A stretch of DNA of 64,000 bases from Amanita rubescens. Lineage: Eukaryota; Basidiomycota; Agaricomycetes; Agaricales; Amanitaceae. The stretch's first letter is position 1; each line of letters opens with the position of its first letter. Shown here piece by piece: positions 1-10,959 of this stretch. Where the stretch lies: assembly GCA_015039365.1 (NCBI GenBank), contig WION01000112.1, positions 89,946 through 153,945 on the forward strand, given 5' to 3'. Under the pieces are notes generated by a model that was given only the letters and a program-made list of their open reading frames with translations, made no database searches and was not told the DNA's origin. A program made the translations under genes and the position numbers.

Positions 1-918
1 TAGAAAGATCACCACCTTACCAGCCAGACCGATGACATCCAAGGTCATCCTGGTAATCCAAGTGAGGATATCGATGTGAACAATAGGTCCGGCAGGTCCC
101 TTCTGCTTCATTATTTCAGTTTCCAGGGCATCTCGCAGCTGACATGTACTGTGAGCAGACGAAGATACTTATGAATGATAGAGTTACCTCGATAGCTTTA
201 TCGACAAAAATCGTAGTTAATTCTCGTATTTGAGCAGTTCCAAATGCAGGATTCTTTGTATAATTAAAGTAAGTGATACTCATTTGATGCCATAATGACT
301 TACCATAATTCTTCTCTAAAAAGAATAGGTAGTCGTCAGAGAAACTTGTATCTGTTACACGAATCAATACCTGTTGCCTGTGTTTATCACCTTCAGCAAC
401 TAACAGACCTATAGTCCATTAAAAAGTGAGATTACTCAGTCTATCTTAGACTCTTACCATCGCCGAGTAATTGAATGGTGGCATGACGTATAAAATCCGG
501 CTTTTCATACAAATTACTATTCATCAAGATATGTGATACGGCTTTTATATCCATTGTCGCAAGACTAGTCAGCTGCGGATCAGAGTAACAACAAAGTCAG
601 ATAAATTAAAATACATAGCAAACTTATAACTCACGCCAAAAATCCTTTTATATTTGAACGTAGGGCCATAAATAGATGCCCATTTCTCGTATACCAAAGT
701 ATCCTAAGAATTGTGTTATGGTTGAACTGAGGGCAGTAATAATGGAAGCACCGTACACTCTCCAGTATCTCGTTCAAATTCCCGTAAATCCAACTTGTGC
801 TCTTCGGACCCGGCAGCCGTTTCAAGGGTGAAGTGTGTTCCCAGTAGATAAACTGTGCTAGCTTTATAAGAAGGTATACCGTCGCCGAAGCGAGGAAACC
901 AAGCACAATTGTGTGCAT
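1..918 (-). CDS. cytochrome P450, N-terminal part (runs off the left edge)
   Basis: Microsomal P450 monooxygenase, probably ER-anchored. Translation from the ATG at 918 gives a hydrophobic anchor (about residues 3-24), then the proline hinge RLPGP and GNLNEILES. In-frame splicing continues with EKWASIYGPTFKYKRIFG, MDIKAVSHIL, EGDKHRQQ, RRIM, NPAFGTAQIREL and MTLDVIGLAG, the usual order of basidiomycete P450s from helix A to the start of helix F/G. A 12-nt exon (304-315) supplies RRIM between two introns. The haem Cys, ExxR and I-helix lie outside the window, so activity cannot be judged. All seen splice sites are GT...AG and no frame break was found. The substrate is unknown. The P450 assignment is firm; the subfamily is not attempted. 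Confidence 0.9.
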
Positions 919-1160
919 GAGGACTGAAAGTACTGAACCGAAGAACGTCCGCTCACGAAATTGGACAAGCCATAGTACTCGGACTTTCCCGAATCTCCGC
1001 CTGACATATAAATGGAAGGAAATGGCGTGGCTGCGAAGCGCTGCCGAAGTTTATCAATCTTTTCGTCACTTACTGACCATCATGCATTATGTGTAGATCT
1101 CTACTACGATTATCCACTTCATGTTTATCCTACACGTAGTCTTTCGAGTGTCGTCCGCGA

Positions 1161-1643
1161 CTAGCGGGGCAGGCTCGTTCCCACTGCCAGACGTAATAAG
1201 TAGTCCTCTGTGTCTCTCCCCGACGGCCCCGCGACCTTTTCCCCGCGCGCCCTGGTACCTTCGTTATTCTTCCTCCTCTCCACGAGCTCCCGGAGCAATC
1301 TTTCCACGACCGCATGGTGTCGCCTGTTTTCTTCTGCGATTCCATCCAGGCGACCCATGATCTTCACGATAGCTGTATTCAACACCGACAGCGCCTCCGT
1401 CTCCGCCCTCTGCTTCCGCCTCCCTTGACTGCCGACCCTGCATGGTGTTTTCTCAATGGCCTCCTCCCAGCGCTCCACGACGAACAAGGCCGCGACTGCC
1501 CTCCTGTCGCGCTCGTGCTGCTTCTCTTCCGCTACAAGCCACTCCAGCACCTCATACTCCTTCCGTTCCAGCACTTCTCGTTCAAGGCGCTCCTTCTCGT
1601 GCTGCTCCTTGAGTAGCCGCAGTTTTTCTAAGGCAGATAGCAT
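1161..1643 (-). CDS. hypothetical coiled-coil protein (160 aa)
   Basis: A single-exon ORF starting at ATG 1643. The first 60 residues are dense in Leu, Glu, Lys and Arg in heptad-like spacing (LEKLRLLKEQHEKERLEREV) and predict a long helix. A second helical stretch covers about residues 85-125 (VLNTAIVKIMGRLDG onward), followed by a basic low-complexity tail. I recognise no enzyme domain. Base composition is GC-richer than the neighbourhood, as expected for coding DNA. It stands alone between the P450 promoter and a gene-poor stretch, near transposon-related DNA, so it could be part of an old mobile element rather than a host gene. Confidence 0.5.
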   Translation of the reverse strand: MLSALEKLRLLKEQHEKERLEREVLERKEYEVLEWLVAEEKQHERDRRAVAALFVVERWEEAIEKTPCRVGSQGRRKQRAETEALSVLNTAIVKIMGRLDGIAEENRRHHAVVERLLRELVERRKNNEGTRARGEKVAGPSGRDTEDYLLRLAVGTSLPR

Positions 1644-2759
1644 AATAGAAGCATGACGTCACACGTGCAGTCACGCACCCTTACGGACGACAAAGTACCC
1701 TTCTGGATTGTAAGTGCATCAAATCAAACAAAAAGTGATCAGAGGTTTTTGTGAGTACACTATACTTAAGGTGGTCGTCACAATAATAAAATTTTCTGCA
1801 TCAGATGCTACTATGATGTGCAAGTCGTATTTCACTCTCCCCAGATGGCTACGCACTTAATTGTCCCTCTGGGATACGTAGAACAAACAGTTTACTTATT
1901 AATAACAACTTGAACGCGTGGCACCGTGACGAACGATAGCCCAATTCGCATAAACGCTGGCATCATCCCGCTCAAGCATCTTTGGGAATTCAGTTCTAAA
2001 TAATTCAATCAACCTGGGCTCTATTTGCTGTCATATCCTCAGTAGGAAAGTTGCGAAGTGAAATGCATCAAGAGGAATTTGGAGGTCAAGGTGCCACACG
2101 TTTTCGGCAATCACATATACTTGGTAATGTGGACCGCTGCTGCGCACGGTAGATCCGAGGCCAATATTTTAGAATTAAAATTATTGTTTATGTTAGTGAC
2201 ATAGTAATATTTCGCTTTTGGTGACTCGCAATAAACAGCGAGCAGGATGTTGACTTAGATTGTGAAGGCATTTTATTGTATCATAAGGTGAGGTGAACTA
2301 CCCAAGCTACACTTCAACGTAATCGCAATCGAAGATCAACTCAACAATAGTCCATAAACCACCACCACAGGGGGAAAGTTAGATGCCATCAACTAATTCC
2401 CGAACATGCGCATCCCGATAGATTCTTTCAGCCCGTCACTCAATTCAAACAGGATCGCATTATCTTTCGCATGTTCCTCCTCTACTTGTTTTGATTTGGA
2501 GTTTGCGATTGCGATTGCAGGTCTGGGTAGTGAGTCTGCGGTGGTAGCAATAGTAGTCAAGTGGGATTTGGAGCGGCGGCAGTACCAGGAGCAGGAGACG
2601 ACGAAGCTGGTGAGATTTGCATGTGCCGCCTGTCTACTTCCCAAAGGAACCTAATCATCGCTTCGAGAATCTTGGGTATCCCTTTGCATGTCGCCATACC
2701 GACCTTCGTCAACAACGCTCGGACGTAATGGCTTAACACCCAAACCGTCATAGCGATGC
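1644..2759. other. gene-poor stretch
   Basis: No convincing gene. The only open stretch of note is on the minus strand at 2557-2751 (Leu/Val/Lys-rich, ending next to the GAAC repeat), too short and unflanked to call. The rest is AT-rich with scattered stops in all frames. Confidence 0.5.
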
Positions 2760-2932
2760 CGAAGTTCAGTTCATGAACCGCAGTTCGAACCTGAACTGAT
2801 TGAACTGAACCGATAGTTCAGTTCAGTTCAGGTTCTGGTTCGGCATATCGGCCTCCTGTTCAGTTCTTGGTCCGGCATTTTGGCTGGAATCCCGAACCGA
2901 CGCAGAACCGGTTCGAACCGTGAACCGCATGG
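2760..2932. repeat. GAAC-rich degenerate repeat, copy 1
   Basis: About 170 bp built from variants of GTTCAGTTC, GAACCG and their complements. The left edge reads GATGCCGAAGTTCAG, an edge shared in one orientation or the other with the copies at 12003-12175, 46381-46550 and 51851-52024. It does not look like a simple microsatellite because unit order and length vary. Confidence 0.75.
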
Positions 2933-3626
2933 TGCATGAAGTTGGAGAGTACTCTCCACCATTGTACTTAATAATTGAAAGAAGGAAATGTGGCAGACAC
3001 CGGGGAATCGGGATTAGCGGATATTGCAGTGCGTGTGTACACACAAGTACAAACATCGCCAATCCTCGCCACCGACGCTGGCATGCTGCGCAATGCAAGA
3101 TTGTGGGTGGCAGCTTGAAGGTAAGTACATAACATATGAAGACTGACCGTCTACCTGACTTCTCAAAGCAGAATTATGGGGACCAGCACGAGCGCGACAA
3201 GAACAAGAAGGCTGGCTCGGCACTTATCCGAAATTCGATGTGTGATGATCTTTTCCGAAACTCCGAAGAAGATGAGCCAGGAGAAGTGGGCCAAGATTTT
3301 TGAAGAGGCGCGGATATATCTTCCAGAGAAGAAGAGGGAGCGGGCGGCCTCCAGCGCACCCTTGTCGACCTATTGAAGAACCCGTATATCTCACCCCCAG
3401 TCCTTTACTACATTCTGATCATCTTTTACTAAGACTCCCTTTGCTCGCCTATTGCTCGCTTCTCAACGTTATCAGTAAGCGTTCCCTCTCTTCGATTTAG
3501 CCGTCGCCAACACTCGCGTTGCCAGGATTTTGCTCTTTTCCGCTCGTTACTCAGGCTGTTACTCAATGCTTGGATCCCTGGATTTCGCTCCCTGTCACTT
3601 GTCCATTACTTTTCGTTAGCAAGCTT
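2933..3626. other. unannotated stretch left of the retrotransposon
   Basis: Several 60-90 aa open frames occur on both strands. The plus strand at about 3170-3420 has a hydrophilic, Glu/Lys-rich stretch ending in DLLKNPYISPPVLYYIL that could be an exon remnant, but I cannot join it to a gene. It is the sequence into which the LTR element inserted. Confidence 0.35.
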
Positions 3627-3631
3627 CGATT
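3627..3631. repeat. target-site duplication CGATT (left)
   Basis: CGATT immediately precedes the 5' LTR and recurs immediately after the 3' LTR at 11458-11462. This is the 5-bp duplication expected from integrase-mediated insertion. Confidence 0.95.
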
Positions 3632-4117
3632 TGTTAAAGTTATCTTATCTAATCATATAAGATAACGTATATCTTATCTTATCTCATATAAGATAATACA
3701 TCATATCTTATCCTATAGATTAGGATATACAGATTAGATGTACATACATGCGTATATGTATTTACATACATATATACACGTACATATACATACATAGGAT
3801 ACTGGAATATCCTATAGTCGCTTGCGTCATCCCATTACTGTGGTAGACGCGTCATAGCTGTGCTAGACGTCATATCATACGTCATGCACAGCTCTTCCTC
3901 TATTTACTATACATTGTACTTATTAGGATACTAGTAGTATATAAGACTACCTGTACGTAGGTACAAATAAGAACCTTCCTTCTCCTCTTATCACCACATC
4001 CTATATCCATAGGATAGTGAGTTATCGTTCGAGGTCGTCACCGCCACTCTACACTCCACTCTAAGTAAGTATTCACTTTAATACTTAGACGCTGCGCTGC
4101 TGGGCGTATCTTCGTCA
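3632..4117 (+). repeat. 5' long terminal repeat (486 bp)
   Basis: Begins TGTTAAAGTT and ends CGTATCTTCGTCA. By eye it is identical to 10972-11457. It contains strong hairpins: arms 3639-3648/3657-3666 (10 bp), 3674-3682/3688-3696 (9 bp), 3794-3800/3809-3815 (7 bp) and 3998-4004/4009-4015 (7 bp). Confidence 0.97.
3938..3945 (+). promoter_or_regulatory. TATA box of the LTR promoter
   Basis: TATATAAG lies two thirds of the way through the LTR, the normal place for the U3 promoter. The 3' LTR copy is at 11278-11285. Transcription would start about 30 bp downstream, making the rest of the LTR R/U5. Confidence 0.6.
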
Positions 4118-4137
4118 GGTTATGGGCCCCGACATGG
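4118..4137 (+). other. primer-binding site, half-tRNA type (initiator tRNA-Met)
   Basis: GGTTATGGGCCC starts at the first base after the LTR. It is complementary to the anticodon stem-loop of eukaryotic initiator tRNA-Met (GGGCCCATAACC) and not to the 3' CCA end. Drosophila copia and relatives prime this way with a cleaved 5' half of the tRNA. The following bases CGACATGG would extend pairing toward the 5' side of the anticodon stem, but need the host tRNA sequence to confirm. Confidence 0.75.
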
Positions 4138-5144
4138 TATTGCTTGCATCACCATCGCCTCCAGGCATGTTACCATGCAAGATGTGTGAACAGGTATAGT
4201 ATTGTGCGGGTCGGAGACCTGAGTGGCATCCGTCAATTTAACTGAGTTCTTGTACCTGACATACGAGCTTATGACATGCGCCCGGACCCTAGGGCTTTAG
4301 GGGGATCTCCTTGCACCCAGGGATAAGGGTACCACCTATGTTTCTCAAGGCTGGCATGGCAACCTTGACCCCCACGGAGTTATACTTGCCCTCCGTGATG
4401 TGACTGGGGTATTCATGCACGATATTCCATTATAAGGCCCTTAGTGCCTTTAGTTACCGTATGTAGATCATATGGCCCGTAGTAACTTTCACAAAGTATA
4501 AAGGTCGTGCTGGGGTCCCATTGTGGACCATACACGCAGACTATTAGGCGTCCACTCCTAGAGAGCGCCTTAGATTAGCCGTTGGCTCTGCTCAAAAGGC
4601 ATCCACGTATACTTTCATATTGTTACTGGGAGTGCTTATAAAGGTGGTCACGGACGGTTTATGGACCGGACACCTTTCATTTTCCAAAGACAACTGGTAC
4701 CTTTTGGGACCAGGCAGTTGCCGCAGGCGCACTGCAGTCCGCGGACCTTATGCATGTCATACTCGTTTACAGGTCAGGCACACAAGTCTGGTACATGTTC
4801 CTCGGATCGATCCTGGTGCTAGGCATTATCATGCTTGGCTGTAGCTCATAACGCTGCACGCAAGGTCGTTGTCGTATTCGTTATGACACCCTCGCCTATG
4901 AAGTTGTTGTCGTTTATGTAATGACACCTTCATTAATAAAATCCTTAAAATAGATATAAATCATTGAATTTATAAATAATCCATCAAACGATCAATTGAT
5001 TTCATCTCAATCAATCGTTCCATCATCAAGAAGCAAGAAATAACATTTCTCGCTCACCCATTCCAATACAAGATCTACGCATCTTGTTCACCAACATTTC
5101 CATAAGGTTTTATATAAATAGAAACCTTTATCGACATTCTTGTC
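4138..5144 (+). other. retrotransposon leader between PBS and gag
   Basis: About 1 kb without a convincing ORF. The first part is mixed in composition; after about 4950 it is AT-rich. Hairpins just before gag include arms 5068-5074/5081-5087 (7 bp) and 5104-5110/5122-5128 (7 bp). A packaging signal is expected somewhere here by analogy with other LTR elements, but none can be pinpointed. Confidence 0.6.
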
Positions 5145-6293
5145 ATGTCTTCTTTTACCAAAGAAGAAGACAGCGCTTTATGTTCCCTTGTCACCGAATT
5201 ACAAGGAAACAATTATCGTGCCTGGGCACGACAAATAACGGCATACTTTCAGATCTCAAATCTGATGGTATTCATGTGTCCCGTTATCCCCAATGCAATC
5301 CCTGCTCACTTCAAAGCAGTAATTGCGCCGATCACTGCCACCAATAAGGCAGCAATCATCATACAAGCTGATGAGCTTGTACAAAACGAGAAGGCGTTAC
5401 ACGCCATTAAGCTCAGATTGTCCTTTACAATCTTTGAGCTTTATCAACACGTTTACAATGCAAGACTCCTATGGATGTTCTTGCAAGAACGTTACAAAGA
5501 TGATTCACCAGCAATCCTTGACGGATCACTGGACAAAATAGATCATGATCGATCTATAAATAAAATCATCACTCGTTATAGACACATAGCAGCACAGGGA
5601 CATCAATTCCCGGCTGCTCATCTAAATAAAGCACTTACGACCATCAGGGCTGTTCCATTAAAATGGATCAACCAAACAGCGGCTACATCATCCGTTACCG
5701 CTATCAATACGAATTACTCTAGCCCTAAGGCAGTTCGTTCAGGAAACACTGCCACACAAGTTGGACCGATCAGAGTCCAGCAACTTGCTAGTGAAATTCG
5801 TTCGGCATGGTCGTCACGGCATAAAGCTATAAACCAATTATCTCCGTCGACGCAAGACCCTAACTTGCATACGGAAAATTGTTTAGCTAATGCCTCCTTA
5901 ACAAACAAAGGCAAAGGCCGCTGCAGATGCTCGCCGCATCCACAGCCTACACATTTGCGCTGGGAAGACTTTAAAAATAGTAGCAAGCCTGATTATATCA
6001 GGGGAGGATCTCCACTATTAGTCAAACAGCCCGAATCTGATCCGGAATCAGATTCCACACATGATTCATTTAAATCATGTAAATCAAATGTTTCTACGCT
6101 TTCACCTTTGTCACACGAGCCTTTGACAGACTCGTTCAACACAAGAATAACAAATTCCCAGGAGGAATTTTATGATGCTCATGAAGATTTCGAGCGTCAT
6201 TATGGAAATTTCATGGCTATGAATAGCTATGATCAATGGGTAGAAGAACAATATAGCATAGACTTAGATTATTTCTGGAAGAAATATATGTAA
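5145..6293 (+). CDS. Copia-type Gag-like protein (382 aa)
   Basis: Structural capsid-like protein of the LTR element. The N-terminal third fits the Copia gag family (UBN2/Retrotran_gag_2): LQGNNYRAWARQITAYF near residues 19-35, then a helical core with LLWMFLQERYKDD and LDGSLDKID. Where a CCHC zinc knuckle is expected, about residues 254-266, it has CRCSPHPQPTH without the closing Cys, so the knuckle looks lost. The C-terminal third is Ser/Asp/Glu-rich and ends at a TAA, with no pol frame beyond it. The coding sequence also holds perfect hairpins (5362-5381, 5415-5433, 5477-5490, 6033-6055, 6059-6080). The start ATG 5145 is the first in the frame. Confidence 0.85.
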   Translation: MSSFTKEEDSALCSLVTELQGNNYRAWARQITAYFQISNLMVFMCPVIPNAIPAHFKAVIAPITATNKAAIIIQADELVQNEKALHAIKLRLSFTIFELYQHVYNARLLWMFLQERYKDDSPAILDGSLDKIDHDRSINKIITRYRHIAAQGHQFPAAHLNKALTTIRAVPLKWINQTAATSSVTAINTNYSSPKAVRSGNTATQVGPIRVQQLASEIRSAWSSRHKAINQLSPSTQDPNLHTENCLANASLTNKGKGRCRCSPHPQPTHLRWEDFKNSSKPDYIRGGSPLLVKQPESDPESDSTHDSFKSCKSNVSTLSPLSHEPLTDSFNTRITNSQEEFYDAHEDFERHYGNFMAMNSYDQWVEEQYSIDLDYFWKKYM

Positions 6294-6442
6294 TATATAA
6301 ATTGTCATCAAAACAAGAGTATCGTGAAGGATCACTCCTTATAAATCCGATTACTTGTCATACAATTTATATTCAAAATAAGGAAATCGTGTAGGCGTAT
6401 GCCTTGCAATCCCGATTACTTATAAATAAAGGTCTTTCTGGT

Positions 6443-8455
6443 GGTATTAGCAAGGATCATTATCATTGCCAAAATATACCGCGTTCAAGGGAATTTCGAT
6501 CACTTGAAGAAAGATCATCACGCTTGTCATCATATACAAGCATCAACACATATTATCTTCGTCAATTCAGAAATATCTATAATGTCTACACTATAAAAAC
6601 AATATCTTTAAAAGCTCTCCACATATGCAAACCGATGTCTATAGCCTATAGACGGCTATAATCTATTTGCAGATAACAGTAATGTGTTACCTTTGAGAAA
6701 GGTTCCTTGCCGTTGAAATAGCACGGTTTTGAAAACGTCTCATAATATGGTTTCCTACACTTGAGAAGGCTCCTTGCTGTTGAAATAGCACAGTCTTGAA
6801 AGTATCTCATAACACTGTAGTCGCAAAAGCAGTTTCAAACTGCTGAACATTATCTGTTGGAGATAACAAATTTCTTGGTATAAACACCGTCATTCTTTAA
6901 CGACGTTAGCAAGGATTTATCATCATTGCCAGAATACTGTCGCATACAAGGGAATTTCGATCACTTGTATAAGAATAGACTCCTATGCTTGTCCTTACAA
7001 GCATCTATAAACGTCCAGAGTATTTTTGTACTCAACCTATAAATTGAATTGTACGGCGGCGCCATGCGCTCATCCCCTTTTCATATTTAAAATAGGTTTT
7101 CCAATAACAGGACAGACGTAATTAAAATACCTCGAAATAATTCTTATAGCTTTAAGAATTGTGGATTATAATTCTAAATGATTATCTATAGGAACCAGAT
7201 CATCCTTGAGTGAAATACATGTACCATGACCAAATACGTTGACCAACGTTATTATGTTGGATAATGTATTGTGTGAAACACAAGAACGGTTACATCTTTT
7301 TATAAAGATGATAAATTGACGAAATCATTGATTTCTTTAAATACATGAAGATGATTTTTATAAATCATCACATGTTAAAATAAGAATACTGTTCATATCA
7401 CATCAATCTATATGTGATAATAGATCATGTCAAAAATATACATGATGCTATCAGGCTAAAACAAGCAATTACAATCCCTGTCTTGATTGAGGGGGAATCA
7501 TTGCAAAAAACAAGTACATTATGACTTGTAAATATGACCAATCAAAACAAGTATTCGATATAACTTGTATACAGATACAATCATGGATGCGTATTAGATA
7601 TAGGCCCATATTGTATATATTATGGTTGCGTATTAAACATAGGCCCATAATCATGGTCATCAACTGTATTAGAGGAGGAAGCTCCCTCGATAATATACAG
7701 ATGCCTGAACACGAACAAATATATGTATTGGAGTTTTATCCCCGTCTATTGTATAGAGAAGGCTCCTTGCCGTTGAAACTTATACGGTCTTGAAAGCGTC
7801 TCGTCTTTACAATATGACATTACACTCCTGACAAATATCCTAGTCAGGAACGTGTATTATATGGAATGCCAGGTTAATGCATATCTCAAATAAGCCTGTC
7901 TTATGGCTTATCGCAAATAACCTCACATATCCTCTCCATACATATAACAGTATTTCTTTATAAGAATCAATGGTAGCTTAAATCAAAAAGAAATAGTTAT
8001 GTTAAATCTTGCGCCAGTTCCTTTAAAAATACAGATTCCCAAATATCGTTCATATGATATTACGGTTGAATTGTTGGAATACATTTAGTTCCTTGCACAG
8101 ATCTTGGCCCTCAAAAGCTGAAGATAGGAACACCTTGCATACAAATTCAACACCCTCTTTAATTAACTCTAGTTCTTGGTCTCATCCGAACAATGGAGAA
8201 TTTCCTTACACAAGTTTTGACGGTTTTCAGGTTGGTTAGCAATATTTATATATTGTGGATCGCTTGGGGATACAGCAGACCCAATACTGCTACGAAAATA
8301 AACTTGTACAGGTCAATCTTTGGATAGGTAGCAATATTTATATATTGTGGGTTATTCAGGGACACAGCAGACACAATACTGCTATGACTTCGAAATATCG
8401 TTATGATCTTCCTGGCGGTATTAGCAAGGACATATTGTCATTGCCAAAATATACC
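6443..8455 (+). repeat. stem-loop module II, three dispersed copies
   Basis: Copies at 6443-6480, 6901-6942 and 8417-8455. The inner stem GCAA/TTGC is constant. The outer stem is GGTAT/ATACC in copies 1 and 3 but CGAC/GTCG in copy 2, so the pairing is kept while the sequence changes. Copies 1 and 2 are followed by the same 18 bases GGGAATTTCGATCACTTG. Confidence 0.75.
6695..7802 (+). repeat. stem-loop module I, three dispersed copies
   Basis: Copies at 6695-6741, 6763-6808 and 7756-7802, each framed by GAGA...TCTC. Between them lie AAGG..CCTT and a second stem: CCGT/ACGG in copies 1 and 3, CTGT/ACAG in copy 2. The C-G to T-A exchange on both sides keeps the pair. The rest of the module is well conserved. 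Confidence 0.75.
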
Positions 8456-9322
8456 GTATATGAATGAGCTTCGGCCAACTCATAAGGAGGATCTTTATAA
8501 ATAACGAATTTCGGTTTAATGTTGTCATTATACATTGAACATCAAAAAGGATATTCAAAATCATTCAACGAGACCTCCCTGATTATGTTCTATACTCTTA
8601 TTGCATCTGGATAATGCATAAAGATAAAATAGAACTAAGGAAGAACAAGAATTAACAGAGTTAAGAGGACATTACTTGCCAACGGACTACACGTAACAGA
8701 GGAATAATCCTTGTTTAAGGATTAATATAGGCTGTACTGAAAAGGAAACCTATATCGGATAACGTCGCAGTTATACCTTCCCAGTAGACGTGTTCATGTT
8801 GAATATATCGTCCAAAAAAGATAGTCATTGACACTTAAATGACTTAGAGGTCAAAATCTCGTTCATACGAGATATTATATAAGTGTTTGTTCTTCTATAC
8901 AAACACTTATAATTATGCTTGTCGTCAATACAAGTAAATCCTCTTCGTCGTAAGAATCTATATCAAAAATAGATTCAATATGCTATAATGGGGTGGCGCC
9001 TGCCTTGCGCAAATCCCCAAATATACAAGTATGAGTGAATGCAGAACGTCGATCGTTCTTGGATCCTCAATTAAAACTTGTCATGACAACGGTCGTATCC
9101 CTGTGGGTGTAGACCTTTAAAGTCATATTCGTATCTTGTATCCATACACAAGGTACAATAAATATAGCATATATATAAAACAAGAATAAACTTCTTGTAC
9201 ACAGTGTCTAACAAAGGATTACATCATTAATGATCGTCGGGTACGGCAGACACAATACTGCCAGCAAATTATCTTTATATTAAGATAAAATGCGCCGGGC
9301 ACTTATAGCAGTTCTTACTGCT
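6828..9322 (+). repeat. stem-loop module III, five dispersed copies
   Basis: Stem AGCAG/CTGCT at 6828-6844, 8274-8291, 8366-8383 and 9307-9322. At 9245-9262 it is GGCAG/CTGCC, a compensated outer pair. Loops of the middle copies read ACCCAATA or ACACAATA. The copies near 8240-8386 also share the preceding AGCAATATTTATATATTGTG. Confidence 0.7.
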
Positions 9323-10959
9323 GATCATCTATGGTAAAACCCTTTTATAATGATTACCAAGATATATTGCAAATGTGGATGACCACCACGTATAAGTCAA
9401 GTAGGGAATCATATCTGTATGAGCATCCAGTAAAATGTATCTGGATTCACTTACACGATTAAAACAAGAAAACTTATCACATATAAGCTCAAGTTTAATA
9501 ATCGTCACACATGCTCAGGAATTGGATAATGATGAAGTTCATTTCGTTATTACGAAATCAGGAGATTCGTCTCCCCGCTGGTGTTGTGCGTTCCTACCAA
9601 AATAGGGATATATGGAATCACAACCAAATAACAATCCTTTACAAAAGTGATTATAAAGGATTTAATGATATGCAAATCATCATACCAGACGGATTATCAT
9701 CATTTACAAAAGACAAGATATACACACATATCTATAGAAGGGAACAGTTGTTATTCAATAGCAGACGGGTCAATATGCTTATACAAGCATAAGTCCTTTA
9801 AAGACCCAAGGACTTCGATCTGCTGGATAACGAAGATATTCTTTAAGACACATGGTTGAACTCTTTATCGAAATTTAAAAAGGAGTTTTTATCGATATAA
9901 CAGAGATGTAAACCATGATGTATAAGAATTATCTGGGCAACCGTCTATAACATAATTCGCTTGTCGTTATACTTGTTTTTACAAGGACAAGCAATTATAT
10001 TAGACCACAATACGATTATACTTGTCATCACAAGTAAAATCGTCAAGCGTGCGACTTGTCGATCAAGTGAACACGCCACATCATATTCTCGTATTGCTGT
10101 GCAAAGAGAATATATACTCCTTTACCATTAAGGTGCTAGTCACCTTTACACCATATAAGGCGTTGGACGCCTTTAAACATAATAGGAGAACACACGAGTC
10201 AGCGTACATAATCAGGACTTGTAAAGAAACAAGGAATGATTATTGCACTCGTCACGCATACGAGCAGAGAGTATTTGCAAGGGAGGAAGCTCCCCTTGTA
10301 GAGATACTATACTCGTCTAAATAGTTCATTTAGGAAGACATGTCAAGTTTTTACTTGACAATGCGACATATACACACTCGCATATCCATCAGAGGATTCT
10401 TTTCACACAAAGAATCATCGTCATATATCTCGCTATTTACATAGCTTGATATTTATGCAAGTTGTTAAACGTTATCGTTTACCTGCCAAAAATATTCATT
10501 TAGCACTTAAGGATATATTCTTATCCTTTATTAAACAAAGTAATAAATCATATCAGAGACAGCGAAGGCAGTAGACCAAGCCCCTTCTCGATTAAATATG
10601 ATTTCACACACTTTGTAAGGCTTGAAGCCTGGGGGTGCTTTTATAATGGATATTATTAATATGACAGGAAACTCGATTTTTGATAAATCGATTCAAACAA
10701 TATACGTCATTGTATTGGCTTTTCGACAAAGTCATATCCTATACCTTTAGGATCAAACAATGATAAATATTGTATAACGTATACAACAAGCATTATAGGA
10801 ATATCAAAGAAATATATAATACAAGGGATTAAGGTGAAAGCAGCATATAGTCTGGATCCCCGTACTTGTACACGAAACGAGAGATCTTCCGTGAAGACTT
10901 TCAAGTCTTGCAATTCCGGTGACTCGTATAAAGATATTTCATATATTCCTGGATAACTT

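Larger units (their letters stand above)
6294..10959 (+). other. 4.7-kb hairpin-saturated non-coding region replacing pol
   Basis: There is no ORF over about 100 codons and no pol motif. The stretch is AT-rich and is a succession of perfect inverted repeats with 6-13 bp arms and short loops. Examples are 7350-7357/7362-7369, 7396-7403/7412-7419, 7826-7832/7843-7849, 7890-7896/7905-7911, 8705-8712/8717-8724, 8878-8890/8899-8911 (13 bp), 8954-8961/8969-8976, 9180-9186/9192-9198, 9541-9547/9552-9558, 9791-9798/9808-9815, 10341-10348/10353-10360 and 10395-10402/10409-10416. Three stem-loop modules recur within it. As RNA it would fold locally along its whole length. Its role is unknown; packaging or protection of the genomic RNA is only a guess. 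Confidence 0.8.

Noticed and set aside
3639..3700. LTR start considered as a simple TTATC microsatellite
   Set aside because: The repeats alternate orientation and form perfect 9-10 bp hairpins instead of a head-to-tail array.
6294..10959. Possibility that this is a decayed pol gene
   Set aside because: No YxDD, integrase HHCC/DDE or protease DTG traces were seen in any frame, and the LTRs are identical, leaving no time for decay after insertion. Very ancient decay before amplification cannot be excluded.
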